DNA of 64,000 bases, from the NCBI GenBank assembly GCA_965644295.1, contig CBFFRP010000255.1, positions 124,001-188,000 on the forward strand, read 5' to 3'. The DNA comes from Paraphysomonas bandaiensis. Taxonomy: Eukaryota > Chrysophyceae. Positions 1 through 12,000 of the stretch are shown in pieces. The position numbers were made by a program, and so were the translations under genes. The notes beneath the pieces are model-generated. The model made no database searches and was not told the origin of the DNA. It saw nothing but the letters and a program-made list of their open reading frames with translations. The first letter of the stretch is position 1. Each line of letters starts with the position of its first letter.

Positions 1-326
1 TATACCGCCGTATACTGTACACTAAACGTGCCTAAATTGTGAGATGACTGCTGTGTACTTTTCAAAAAAACCATCAAAATACTACAAAATCTGGTATTTT
101 TGGAGGTATTGGTTGGAAATAGCTGTAGAGAAGCTCCTCTCATTCAGAACAAGTACAGCAGTATTCTGTATATACTTCGGCCAGACACATGAGTGTGTTC
201 GTATTAAGACATCGAGTGACCACTCCAGCTGGACGTATGCTGTACCGTATTAGTTAACGCAGCATCTACTGCGCCTTATTTAAGTAACGAGCTGATAGTT
301 TCCAAGTGAAGTGGTCTAGTAACAGT
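1..326. other. Gene-free left edge, putative promoter of the Nudix gene
   Basis: No convincing coding sequence is seen here. The first 15 bases hold an imperfect palindrome (TATACCG-CCG-TATAC), followed by TACTGTACAC. Further words of the same type occur near 151-166 (TACAGCAGTA then CTGTATATA) and 240-250 (CTGTACCGTAT). These match the words clustered in the divergent promoters elsewhere in the window. I infer a promoter region for the downstream gene. The short open frame at 44-253 has no recognisable product. Confidence 0.4.
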
Positions 327-1545
327 ATGTTCACATTCAGTAAATTCCCGAAGCTGGACCCAGTCGATATCGCCCTCATCGTTGACTCGAAGGACTCAGA
401 TGTCGTATCCGCACTATATAATTTAACGACGAGTATACTGTTAATGGACTCGATTGATGGATTGGAGACATCTCGAATGATTCGTGCGATAATATTTGTC
501 GCTGATGCTGCCAGAGAGGCGGACATATCATGGGCACGCAGCTCATTTCCTAAAGCATTTGTGGCAGTCTACAACCCTTCTGCTGCATATAACCCTAATG
601 TCAGACTGATGAATTTTGACGCTGGGGCGAATATGGTTGCACATGATATTGCGAGTCTTGTTACCACACTGTGCAAAGCGGTCCTGTACGCGGGATCAGG
701 TGGCGGATACTATGAATGTCCGTACTGTAATTTCCACTCGTTGACTGAGGATGAGCTTCGTAGTCACTTGCCTGCGTATCATATTAACTGGCCACACAAT
801 CGGGGAGCTGTTAGATGCCCTATATGTCGGGAGACTGTACGCAAGCCTTTACAGGTTCATATCCATGACGATCACGGTCCTGCTGCTCGTCGTCGACGTG
901 GTGCTCCCATGCGGGAGCATTCCAAAATACGATTCTATGGTTTTGGCCTAGTTGTTTGTCGGCACCCAAGTACAGGGGCTTATCTTCTCTGCCAAGAGTT
1001 TGCCAATCAGGGTTTTTGGGTGCCTGGGGGGGCAGTGGATGCAGGCGAAACCTTTGTCGCTGCTGCTACTCGAGAGACTTTAGAGGAGGCAGGCATCAAT
1101 ATCGAGGTCAAGGGTATATTGTCCATAGATCACAGTCCACAGTGCGACGGAGATGGTACAGTTAGCATAGTACTCTTCATTGATAGCTGTGGTGCTGTAT
1201 GTCACACTGGATGTGCTAGCTGAATTAATTCGTAGTTAATAAAGCTCATGGCTTTATACTTCAGATTACTACGCGAAGATGAGAGTGATATTCTACGCGG
1301 AGCCCATCGATGCCTCACAGGTTCCGAAGAGTATACCTGATTTCGAGTCAGCCGGGGCATGCTGGTGCTCGTATCAGCAGATTATGTCTGGGCTGAAGCT
1401 ACGCGGCTCCGAGCCGAAGCAGTGGGCGAGGTAATTATATATCTCACGAGTGCCTTACCACGAGTGTAGCTTATGTATTCTATGCAGCTATTTGGAAAAT
1501 GGCGGTCAAATATTTCCGCTTTCATTGCTGAAAGAAAGAAGTTAG
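327..1545 (+). CDS. Zinc-finger/Nudix hydrolase family protein
   Basis: Model: exons 327-1155, 1265-1430, 1488-1545, giving 350 aa with phase kept at both junctions. I start at the ATG at 327; an upstream GTG at 306 is unlikely in a eukaryote. Two C2H2-type fingers lie at roughly residues 130-190: C-x2-C-x12-H-x4-H and C-x2-C-x10-H-x4-H. A complete Nudix box (G-x5-E-x7-REtLEEaGi) follows at about residue 240. Exons 2 and 3 supply the Nudix C-terminus, including PKSIPDFESAGACW and YLENGG.IFPLSLL, which fit the family. Without splicing the frame would stop at 1223 inside the fold. Nudix enzymes hydrolyse nucleoside diphosphate-linked compounds; the substrate cannot be told. The fingers suggest nucleic-acid or protein binding. 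Gene function is inferred from the motif; the exon model is strong. Confidence 0.85.
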
Positions 1546-2358
1546 TCCACATACCTTGCGCCTGCATTCGTCGTCCACATCCAGCATAAAAGTGATAGTG
1601 TATTTTGAAATTTATGGAGCGCTTCCAAGTACTGCATGGAAAATAAATTTCTTGACAAGTGCTTTATAAAACACTGCTGTCTATTAGTTACTACTCTTTG
1701 AAATCTGTAAAATAAATTTATGAATTTTAATTTCATGTAAATGTTGGTTGCTAGCTTGATTCATAAAATCCGTGATAATCTCGCGTTGTACAGTTGTACA
1801 GGAAGCGTGAGGTTGAATACTTGATATCTCAAAGTATTTTTACTTCACTATTTTCTTTTTAACTTAAAATATTTATGCTATTTGATTTCATGATATATGT
1901 TATTGTGATTGCTCTTACGTTTCCCAGAAATGTAGTTGACGCTCTTTTTTTTGGTGTTATATTGTGATGGTGTATCAATGGTAAATTCATAATATAAAGA
2001 ACTCAATCTTGTGATCAGGGTTTCGTAGATATCTATAGATTAATTGTGCCTGGTGATGTGGCCTGTGACCTGTGAGTACCTACGGAATATTAAGATAAGA
2101 TTCTGTTCTTGGTTAGTTTAAACTTACTTCAGTCTAAGAAATGGGAAAAATACTTATTGAATTAAAGGCTAATTAATTGACAATAATTTATTTTTAGACA
2201 AACTTGCTTACTAGGTCAGTTCTTAGCCTCTGCTGAGACCATATTACCAAATTTCGATATGTCTAACATCAATATTTATGCCAATGAACGACTTTTACAA
2301 TTACATTAGACACGAAAAACATTGTACTAAAGAGAAAACATATATAGAGGAACAAACT
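1546..2358. other. Convergent intergenic region
   Basis: This is the 813-base gap between the 3' ends of two converging genes. It is AT-rich and holds several AATAAA-like words (for example around 1640 and 1710) that could serve polyadenylation on either strand. No gene, RNA or repeat is recognised. Confidence 0.5.
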
Positions 2359-5300
2359 CTATAGGACAAACCCGAACAGCTTTTTCAGTTCTGAAGTATT
2401 ATCATTGCTAAATATGTCATCCGGAAAGTGTGCCATACTAGCCAAGCGAGATTTACCAGTTACCTGCAAACGACATAAAATACACAACGAACATGAGAAG
2501 AGTAACAACCTTCTGTATTGATAAGAGTGAGGGGTCCCACACACTGAGGAACTTGTGAACTGCATGCAGCAGCTGTACCCCCTGTTGCTCTGTAGAGAAA
2601 GATTCACTGCCTATAATCATGCTATCATGACGCTTAGAGGACGACCTAAACACACTACGCTTCCAGGAAGGGGCCTTTCTACCCGCATCCACAAGAGAGC
2701 ATCTTGAAGACGAATTAAGATGACCAGATTGTTTGATCCAACAGAGCTCCGACATGGCAGCTCGAAAGAAGTCCAGTCCAGGAAGTGCAACTGGAGAGAG
2801 CCCTGGCCGCCACTGACCCTTAACTTTCGTACAAAGCATCATTGCATCCGACACGCGTCCGTGAGCCAGCATCCAACGCACGACCGAAGTCTTTTCTTGC
2901 AGTCTCCACAACATGTCAATGCCTGCCTGTTGCATGGCTGCTATGGCATGTTTCCACTCCCGTTCCATTCCATCTCTACCCACCATATTGTGATACAGAG
3001 GAGGAAAGTGCTGTTTTGAATCCGTCATGTTTTCCTCCAATGAATCAGCGATATCTAATATTGTCATGCTCAATTCTGGGGAATCTGTTAGGAATTGAAG
3101 CTGTACAGTGTGGGCGATGTCCAGAAACCGCCTCTGGAATGACATTAAGTTGACGAGTAATAGAGAGAGCGACACATTCACCGCTACATGGAACGTTCTG
3201 AGCGTAGAGATGTAAAACATCAAGTTCCATGTGAGCTCCTCAGTAGAGATGGTGGAGTTACAAGTGGACACGCTCCCACTACAGTCTCCAGAATCCACGG
3301 ACGCTATCCCGTGAGTGCGCCTTAGGGATTCCGTCTCAACAGCTTTGAGAGCTAGAGGTAGGAAGACATAGCTAAGTACCTCGGTCTGTGTGCACACTAA
3401 GTAGGACTGCTCGTTGCGTTCTACTGTGATTGGTGGCGGAGCAGACATTGGACCAGCCGGCCGGGATGACAAATCAGAGTGTTCTGAGAACGTTCTTGCA
3501 CCAATAGATGATATATCAGGAAAAAATACGTGTACAGCAAGGCTAGGCTCCAGAGGTTGAACAGCCTGATCCTGCACATACGGGGTATGAATGCCAATTC
3601 CTGCATCACCAGTACTCTGAAGCTGTGTCACCTCATTCATCCTGGACGCATGCGCCGCCGCTATCATTTGTGAGTTTACGCTGACTCGGCGATTTGGTTC
3701 TCCCGAAGTCGAAGAATGTAAAAAAAGTTGATGCTGTTGACCTGGAGTATGATTTATAGGTGAACTCTTTCCATCGAGGTTTACAGATCGTGTCAGTAGC
3801 TGAGATTCTGTGGAGGCACGTTTTACTCGAATCATATCCTTCCCACACTCTTCGTTAGACGAGCGCGAAAATGCACTCAAAAAACTATTGAGTCTCTTGT
3901 TATGCTGGGTAACAGGCGTAGAAGAATCAGCAACAGGGGGTACGCTGGAGTCCATTCCCTCTTCCACGCACTCTGCTGTCTCCTGTCGTGTTCCACTTCC
4001 CCGCTTCTCTGCATCAGTTCCACCACTATCGATACCAGAAAATCTTCGGCTATTCCGTCCCCCTCCATCCCCCTCCGGACGCATATGCGTATTCCGATTA
4101 TGGTACTCAAGAGCGTAGTTCTTACACAAATCCTCGAAAAGAGTCTCCAGCCACGTACTAGGAAGTGATTCCTCTTGTAGAGCGCCTTTCATACGTCGCA
4201 GCAGTTGCTTCTTCGCTTCAAAGCCGTCCTCATAGTCGGAGTAGAACGCTGGTCGAGGAGCTACCACAGGATTGCCGCGCATCGATAGAAATGCAACTGT
4301 GCGTCGAGGATCATGCAAACTAATAACAATCGACGGAAGGTGACACTTAACCTTCCACAGTCTTTTCCCGTGGGGATCCCACACCCAGTATGGGGATAAA
4401 ACCTGCCAATGCCCAGCATACGGCTCCAAAGCGTGACGTGCGCACGACCCTGTGTGTGTTGGGGTCGATAAGCTCCGGGGTGAATGTGGCCGCTTAACAT
4501 GGTTTTGTATGCCTCCATCGACATCCGCGCTGGTGATGGACACGTCCGATGGACGGGATTCCATTCTTCTTGAGTGTCTGATGCCAGAGCTGGTGCCGGT
4601 AATGCTTCCCCCAGCGGATGAAGCAACAGAGGCGAGACGGGACCGGGGAAATTGCACTCCTCCATCCATATCTACGGGTGCATCTCCTCCCACCCCAACA
4701 GCATCAGACCACTCTTCCACAGGATGGGACTGTGACTGAGTTACACTCGCTGACGACCCCGTTCTTGGTAACCCAGGTGGTGTACTCACATCAAATGGGT
4801 CTATAGGCACAGATGGAGGAGTTGATGACGGAGGCGGCAGAGACTCAGTCCGGCGGCGTTCAAAACTCCGTCCACTGTCTGGCCGTATGTCACTATCATC
4901 AACTGTAAGAGTGCATGCACCACAGCAGTAGTCCACACGTTTCTCACTAACCACTCGGGAGAGAGATATATCGAATAGAAAAGACATATTCGACTGCAGA
5001 CAATGGCAACACAAAAGATTATCTGTCACCGAAAGTTTAACACTACTCGATACGTAGAGCGGAAAGGTATGAGTCTTTTCGACTTTGCTTCTTGACAGGT
5101 GGTACAGTGACAAGACATCGCCTCCCTCTTCACTGTAATGCACAGCACAATAGAGCTGTCCGTACAACGTTACCATTTTCACATCATCTGGACCAGCCTT
5201 GCCATCTAAGGTAAACGAAGGCATTTTATCGGGAGCTGGGAGCTCCAAGCGCGGCATATCTGACATATCAAATCGCAGGAAAAAGCCATTGAGTTCTAGA

Positions 5301-5836
5301 CTGTATGAGTTGGTGGTTACACCCACCAGAATGACTCGAAAATTTGGCTCAAACCAAAAGAAGTGGGTTTTAATACTCATATATCGAGAAAGCTTGCATT
5401 GCCCTCGTGCAAGGGAAACTTTATACAATTCAAGACCTCTTGTGGTGACAATAACCAAGTCTTGTGAATTTCCGCCATGATCGCTCCAAATCAGTCCATT
5501 CGGAAGTATCTCATTACCGCTGAAATATTTTATGTCAATTTTCCACTTTTTTCGGTGCACTGTATCAATAACAAATACAGAAGTCTTAGTATACTGAATA
5601 GCGAGCAGCTGGGCGTCCACTGATACTTTGGCGAGTAGTATCTGAGGAGGCCATGATGAGTCCGAGTAGAATATAGAGGGGCCCGCCTCCACACTACACG
5701 GTGACCAGAAGTAGAACTCACCATCCCTGAATAGAAGCATTTGCTGTCGAGCGACATCGAACCAGGAGTACTTCCATGCTCCTCCCAAGACCAGTGGGTC
5801 TGTAAGATGCAGAAAACTTTTGGCCTGATGAGACAT
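2359..5836 (-). CDS. RMC1/Mic1 homologue (regulator of MON1-CCZ1)
   Basis: Model: exon 1 5836-2510, intron 2509-2464 (46 nt), exon 2 2463-2359; 1143 aa. The N-terminal half matches the Mic1/RMC1 propeller. Diagnostic stretches are VTLYGQLYC, LSLYHLSRSKV and VTDNLLCCHC followed by an SFLFDIS segment. The C-terminal part has LPGLDFFRAA and ends HFPDDIF...ELKKLFG, the place where human RMC1 has its final helix. In animals RMC1 joins MON1-CCZ1 to activate Rab7 on late endosomes and autophagosomes. The protein is much longer than human RMC1 (about 657 aa) because of low-complexity Ser/Pro/Arg-rich inserts at roughly residues 300-460 and 560-800. Splicing replaces a hydrophobic read-through tail with the conserved end. 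It diverges from the saposin-type gene. Confidence 0.82.
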
Positions 5837-6277
5837 AAGATGCTCCCTCTATCAGCCTATAAGCACACTGCCACGCCTCCTGATTGGACCACTAGATGCA
5901 TCGCTTAGACCGCTTGACAGTGAGAGTACAGGTAGAGGATATGGAAAGGTGTGTCTCTGGGTAGGGTAAGTCTCTGTAATTGTGAGTGAAGTTGATGTAT
6001 TGTCACAGCACAGCACACAGATATGCTCCATATGCTGCATGTATACAACTGTACTGCTGTACTGCTGTACATGCACTATATACAGGTATACGTATACAGG
6101 TACACAGCAGTCATGTACACTTATTTTGAATACTGTGTACCTGTACTGCTGTATAGCACTGTATAGCACTGTATAGCACTGTACCAGTATACGCAGCACA
6201 GTACATACACACACACACACAGCTGTCTTAACACACATATTCCACAGGAACTTGTGAAACCTCCGTCAACTCTCACG
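5837..6277. promoter_or_regulatory. Divergent promoter with GTATAC/CAGTATAC cluster
   Basis: This is the gap between two genes transcribed away from each other. Between about 6040 and 6200 it is packed with related words: TGTACTGCTGTACTGCTGTAC, GGTATACGTATACAGG, CCTGTACTGCTGTATAG and CCAGTATACGC. The same words recur in the other divergent gaps near 30.2, 56.2 and 60.1 kb. I infer a shared bidirectional promoter architecture; no factor is known. Confidence 0.5.
6149..6183. repeat. 10-bp direct repeat GTATAGCACT x3
   Basis: The word GTATAGCACT is repeated three times in tandem, followed by the variant GTACC. It lies inside the divergent promoter region and shares the GTATA core of the recurring promoter words. 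Confidence 0.75.
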
Positions 6278-7961
6278 ATGAGGAGGTGCCTATTCTTCAC
6301 AGTGTCATTGCTCGCTGTGCTGCTAGTGCAGTCAGACACCACATCGTTCCTTGAGCGCCAGAGACAGCTGGCTGAAGAGCAGTGGCAGCGAGAGCTCCAG
6401 TCACAGTCACAGTCACAGGAGATGATAGACGAACACACAGATCATACGTCTGATACAGAGCAATCATCTGACAGTTATGAGTATTATGTTTATTACTATG
6501 AAGATGAAGATGAGCCTGCTGCTCCTGCAGTCGATATTCCTGTACGGAAGGAGAGGATCAGAGGGTTCAAGAAGAACGTTGGCTCCGGCATACACAAGAC
6601 AACAGTGCCGTTCTCTATGGATCAACTAGTAAAGGACGCTATAGCAGCAACTAAATGTGTGAAACGTGGAGAGAGTGTTAGCCAGAATAATGTCCCTGCT
6701 GTGGTAAGCAAGTGCAGCGTCTGTATGTGTTTGTGTTCGTGATGAGAGTGTGTAGAAACCGAAACCGCAACCACAATCCGCAAGTAAGAGTGCCACATCC
6801 TCAAGATCAAACTATAAGCAACGACAGGAGGAAAAACGCAAGGAGAAGGAGGAGCAGGCTGTGAAGAAAGCTGCTTTGGTTGTTGATGATGGGGCAGTTG
6901 TGGGGGCAGACTGCGAGTCGCAGGTGTGCGGAGCTTGCAAGATCATCGTTGAAGAATTCGGTTAGATGTACCACTGTAGTGCATTGCTGGTGTGTGATTG
7001 GTGTATAGGTCGAACTGTGTTCGAGGCTATTGACAACCAAGACGTGGAATACATATACGACCTTGCAGAAGGCTTCTGTGAGGGCAAGGACATAGCTCTT
7101 CGATACCATCCTTTAGTTGGGAATTTCTGCAGTCGACTGCTGAATGTACTCTCACTGCACTTTCCTTTATCTTCCTGATATATAACGCCTGTCACAGGAT
7201 ATTGATGGCTATCGAGATATGTTCGTACGACCCTTCGAGGCAGATGAGCAGTGGGATGATGTGATGAGTCCGGTAAAGTCTTTACCGAAGAAGAAAAAGG
7301 TGGGTGTACTGCACTGAGCTGGCAGTGAATGACGGAGTTGTACAGATATGTCTTGCGGCAGGCATGTGTGATAGGTCGCAGTTCGAGTTCGATAGGACAG
7401 CTAATGCACTCAATGCAGATGATAGGTGACCACCAAGTCTGTATGTAAACAAGTAATTTGTTGACACTATCCACAGGACAGACACCTGCTATGTGTGTCA
7501 CGCGCTAGCAAATGACCTCGAGGTAAATGCTAGCTTATTATCTGCAAATAGTTTTAAGTAGCCTTTGCAGGAGCGCGTCAGTCTCACAAAAAAAATTACG
7601 GAGGGGCTTGCAGTGGACATGGTCAAACAGACCTGTGGACATATGGTGGGAGGAAAATTCATATACGACTGTGGTAATGTTCTTTGTAGGAGTTTTCTCC
7701 TTCATTGGCAAAGGAGTGCCAATCAATGACTACAGGAGCACTTCTAGGTGGAATCACTTCTGTAATATTTATTTGTGCGATGGTAATTATTTGTCAGATG
7801 AAATTGCATGGATAGTGAAGCTGCATGCGGAAGCGCTGTCACGAAAAGAGAAGAGCAAGCAGGCTTTTGCTGATAAATTGTGTGAAGAGGTTAAGCTTTG
7901 TGAAAAGCCTATCGATCCAAGTGCTGTGAAGGAGGAAGAAGTTGAGGCAGTTTTCTGGTGA
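6278..7961 (+). CDS. Secreted saposin B-type domain protein
   Basis: Eight-exon model: 6278-6703, 6756-6960, 7009-7145, 7198-7299, 7346-7425, 7477-7522, 7571-7673, 7798-7961; 420 aa with phase kept at all seven junctions. The start at 6278 opens a clear signal peptide (MRRCLFFTVSLLAVLLVQS). A Gln/Ser-rich, then acidic Tyr-rich, then Lys/Glu-rich linker follows. Next come two saposin-like modules. The first has CESQVCGACKIIVEEFG, a middle FCE/FCS region and an ICLAAGMCD end. The second starts CYVCHALANDLEERV and ends LCEEVKLCE. The cysteine pattern and helix spacing fit SapB or canopy-type proteins of the secretory pathway, which bind lipids or client proteins. The exact subfamily is not determined. 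Confidence 0.75.
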
Positions 7962-8190
7962 AGAAGTTTTCGGTCCATGTTGTTTGTTTTTTGAAATTGT
8001 GGTTGAAATGCAAGTACGCATTCCTGAGTTGCTGTTATATGTGTACATTTGATAGGTTCTAGTATCGATTGTCACGTTTATTCACTGCGATATTATACGA
8101 TATACGAAGTACACGTTTGTATATGGGGTGCTACTTGGATTTTGTCCTGCGTGACAGTCGTAAGGAACAGGGCTGCGTAACAATTAATTG

Positions 8191-8410
8191 CAATTTAATT
8201 GCATATGTTTTTTTGCAATTAAATTGCAATTATTAGTTATAGCTCGCGCAACTATAATTGCTATTTAATTGTGCCAATTATTGTCTAATTAACTTACTTA
8301 CAATTTAATTGCAAAAAAACATATGCAATTAAATTGCAATTATTAGTTATAGCTCGCGCAACTATAATTGCTATTTAATTGTGCCAATTATTGTCTAATT
8401 AACTTACTTA
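8191..8410. repeat. Tandem 110-bp repeat with flipped palindrome centre
   Basis: Two units, 8191-8300 and 8301-8410, are in direct tandem. Each begins with a 36-bp cassette: arm CAATTTAATTGC, a 12-bp centre, arm GCAATTAAATTG. The arms are perfect inverted repeats. The centre is ATATGTTTTTTT in the first unit (8203-8214) and its exact reverse complement AAAAAAACATAT in the second (8313-8324). The following 74 bp (8227-8300 and 8337-8410) are identical in both units. So one cassette is inverted relative to the other inside an otherwise exact duplication. Confidence 0.9.
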
Positions 8411-8561
8411 CGTATCGGCATCCTTTGTTTATTTTTGTTCAAAGATGCCTTTAATATTGAGACAATAATTGTCTGTATTCCAGCCGTAGTTGTATTGCAG
8501 CAATATAGATGATATTTGCTTCAATTTATTTCCGAAAAATAAGATGCTGACTGCCGATACG
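8411..8561. repeat. MITE-like segment with 10-bp terminal inverted repeats
   Basis: CGTATCGGCA at 8411-8420 is matched by TGCCGATACG at 8552-8561, enclosing 131 bp of AT-rich sequence. It abuts the palindrome block directly, and both may be parts of one non-autonomous DNA element. No clear target-site duplication or transposase is visible. Confidence 0.45.
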
Positions 8562-9047
8562 TTACTCCTTGCAAACACGTATAGCATCTTCAACCGTATG
8601 ATGATATAATTGACGGAGTATGATATTTACATATGGTCAAAACTCTAAATATCCAGGTTTTCGTCTGCAAAACACAGTAAAAAGCCCTAATAATCCATAT
8701 CCATACCGCTGCACGTCCAGTTCGTAGTGAATTTCAATCCTGCAGTGTCCTGTAAGGCATCCAGGATCGGAAGAACATGATTGCCACACTACATATAGAT
8801 ATATATCTTCAAATAGAGGGGTATTGAGCATTACATATACACTATGGATCGAGCTGAACTAAGTTTTGTAACTCAAAATCAAGAGGAGCTTAAATACTGT
8901 CCCAGATTAGTACCTACAATTTCTTTTAAAATTACCGCGTATTATTATATTATTATCACTCAGCACTACAACAATTATACTTAGTACGATGAGCAATATC
9001 CAAATGGCCATACAAATTAGATACGAATATGATAACGCCAAATATAG

Positions 9048-12000
9048 TTACGAATGACCATTCTGGTCGTCACTCATGATTGAAAGTTCACGTAAAAGTG
9101 GAACGGTCTTGTCGGATATTGAGGCCCTAAATCGACGCAACTGGGCTCTCGAAGCTTCAAGTTCTTCAAGACGTCGGCCATTCAACTCCTCCATTTCCGA
9201 CAAAGACATCATTACTGTATTTAGCTCCTCTTGCTTGGCATCGAGCGCCCGCTTCAGCTCCTCATTTTCTCGTTGCATGGACTCTAAATCGCACTGCATC
9301 TGAGCAAGAGATTCAGCCGCCGCGCTTCGTTCCGCCTCAATCTGCTCCAACAGCATTGCCTTCTCTTGATGAGCTTCTTCGATCCGTGACTGAAGTTGTG
9401 CCAGTTGAGACACAGCAGAGGAATCCCGTGCACTGCTGCTCTCTCTCTCGGTTCGAAGTTCTTCTTCGAGCTTAGAGCAGCGTTGAGTAGAATCGAGATA
9501 CATCTGCTTTATCTTATCCGCGTCTTCAATTCCGCTGCTACTGCGGCGCATTTTACTCTGCCCGAAACTATCAGAATACCGACTGTTTCGCACAGGCTCC
9601 GGGAATTGAGAGTAGAGTTGCATCTGCGCAAACTGCAGTTGTCCAGCCATCATCGCCATTTCCTGCTGCATGTCCAGCACTGTGCGCTGAAGATCGTCTT
9701 CTCGCCTCGCAGCTTCAACTAACTCCTGCGCATAGTCAGCTACCTCACTCCGCGCTGCCGCCATTTCCTTATGATATCTTATTGCTAGTGCTTTGTCAGC
9801 TTTTTTGCTTTTGGGGGAGAGAGCCTTTAACTCTTGCAGACGTTGCTGGGTATTTTCTAACTGAATATGTGCATCAGAGAGCTCATTTTGAAATGATCGC
9901 AGCAGTTTTTCCCTATTTTTTCTCTCCATCTCAAACCTTTCTAAATCATCCTTATGTTGAGCCTTTAAACGATCCAAGTCGGCCACCGCATCATCTGCTG
10001 CTTTTTTCGCCCGCTGTGCCTCGTCGGTTTTACTGGTCACGGCTTTCTCCAGTTTTGCAACCTTGCTACTGAGCTCCTTCATGTGCTTCGTATTGTCGTC
10101 CACAGTTTTCTGGAGAGCAGACTTGTCAGCGTTTGACTTTTTGAGGTCTGCTTGACATTCAGATAATTCACGTTCTACAGCATCCAAAGCTGTTTCCATT
10201 TCACTGGCAGCTGACATTAGTCCGTCAATCTCATCCTTACTACGCCATTTGATTTTCTCTATTTGATCCTCTAAGAGCTTGATTCGCTCCTTGTCAGGTC
10301 GGCGTGACTCCTATTATATCGTCTTATTAACAACAATAAGTGTACGACACACGAATACTACCTCCAAAACCTCGTGCTCTTTCTCCAGTTTATCAAATTT
10401 TTCTCGAACAGTTGACAAACACTCTTCAAGATCCCTCTCTGCAGCGCAAGCACGCAAGTAGTCTTTTAACTGCTCACGTAAGGCGGCCAGTTCCTTTCGT
10501 GCGGCATCTGAGTCTTTGGTCGACATATCATACAGCTTCGCAAGCTCGTTACTCTTTTTCTCAAGCTCGCGAATAGAAGCTTCCTTCTTTGTAACCGCTT
10601 CTTGTGCCTCTACAAGGTCCCGCTTCAGCTTCGCCATTTCTTTTGTCGCCTTTTCGAGGTTGCGGATAGTTTCTTCTTTCTGGCTTATGCTGTCTAAAGC
10701 TGACGCGAGGTCATCTCGCAGTCGCGAAACCTCCGTACTCTTTCCTTCAATGTGCCTAGAGGTGGAGCGGTTCAGCTCGGTATGCAACTTCGATAGTTTG
10801 TTGTGTGTTCCTTCAAGATCGCGGATTGTGGCATCCTTGCGGGCGATAGTCTCTAGAGCCTCGGCAAGGTCACCGCGCAGCTTTGGCAAGTCTTTAACTT
10901 TCCCTTCTGCATCCCGTACAGCTGCATCCTTTCTCTCACTTGCGGTGGTTAGCTCTACGACCTCCGCTCGAAGACGAGATATTTCAGCTGCATTGCTCTC
11001 AATGCTGCGGGCAGAAGATTCTTTGAGTTCAGTGTACTGTTTACTCAGAGTGGCAGCTTTATCCTCCAAATATTGAATTGTAGCGTCTTTTTGAGGGGCA
11101 CTTTCTGTTGCCTTGCCCAACTCCACTCGCAACGCTGCTATGGTCGAGTTCTTTTCCTCTAATTCCTTCGCTGAATCCTCCTTTAGATCACCATACAGCT
11201 TAGTGAGCTTGCTAACATTATCCTCTAGTCCCCGAATAGTGGTATCCTTCTTAAATAGTGTCACCAATGCATCATTAAGTTCATCATGGAGCTGCGACAA
11301 CTCAATACTTGTCGCAGAACTATTTTCCTTCGAAACCCGATCTAACGACTTAGTCAGCTCACCATGCAACTTTGAAAGCTTATCGTGATTTTCTTGCAAA
11401 GTGCGGATAGTGTTATCTCGCCGGGCTACACTCTCGAGGGCCGATGCCAGCTCTACACGCAGATTTGCTGCCTCATCTGCTGCGCCCTGCCCAGGAGAGG
11501 GCGGGTTCGCCTTTTGCTTGAGCAGGGAATTGTAACGCTCTTCCAAGCTCACTATCACCGCTTCTTTCTTCTTGACTACTTCCTCAGCAGCCGCAAGTTC
11601 ATCCTGGAGCTTAGCAATTTCTGCCCGCTTTCCCTCCACGTCTCGATTAGTGGCTTTCATCATATTAGAGAAATCTTTCGATAGTTTAGTGTTCGCCTCT
11701 TGTAGTTCCCCTAAAGATGCCTCCTGCTGCGAAATCTGTTCCAGAGCACAAGCGAGGTCTTCACGGAGCTTAATTGCGTCGACAGCATCTGCACTGTCTT
11801 TGGCGGTCAGCTGAGGCTTAGCAGCGCCAGCACCGACACCCTACAGTACAAATGTATGTCAAATGTGCCCCATTCGTAGCTGGGACCGTAAACAACTCAC
11901 CTCATTGTCAACAGTCTCAGACGTCGTTCCTCCGTCGGACAGTCCCTCAGATGTTGCCAGAACCTTGTCCTTAGCAGCAAGAGCCTCTTGCGCCTCCAAC

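Larger units (their letters stand above)
7962..9047. other. Convergent intergenic region holding structured repeats
   Basis: This region lies between the 3' ends of the saposin-type gene and the PX-GOLD gene. It contains the 110-bp duplicated palindrome block (8191-8410) and an adjoining segment bounded by 10-bp inverted repeats (8411-8561). The rest, 8562-9047, is AT-rich with no recognised gene. Confidence 0.6.
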
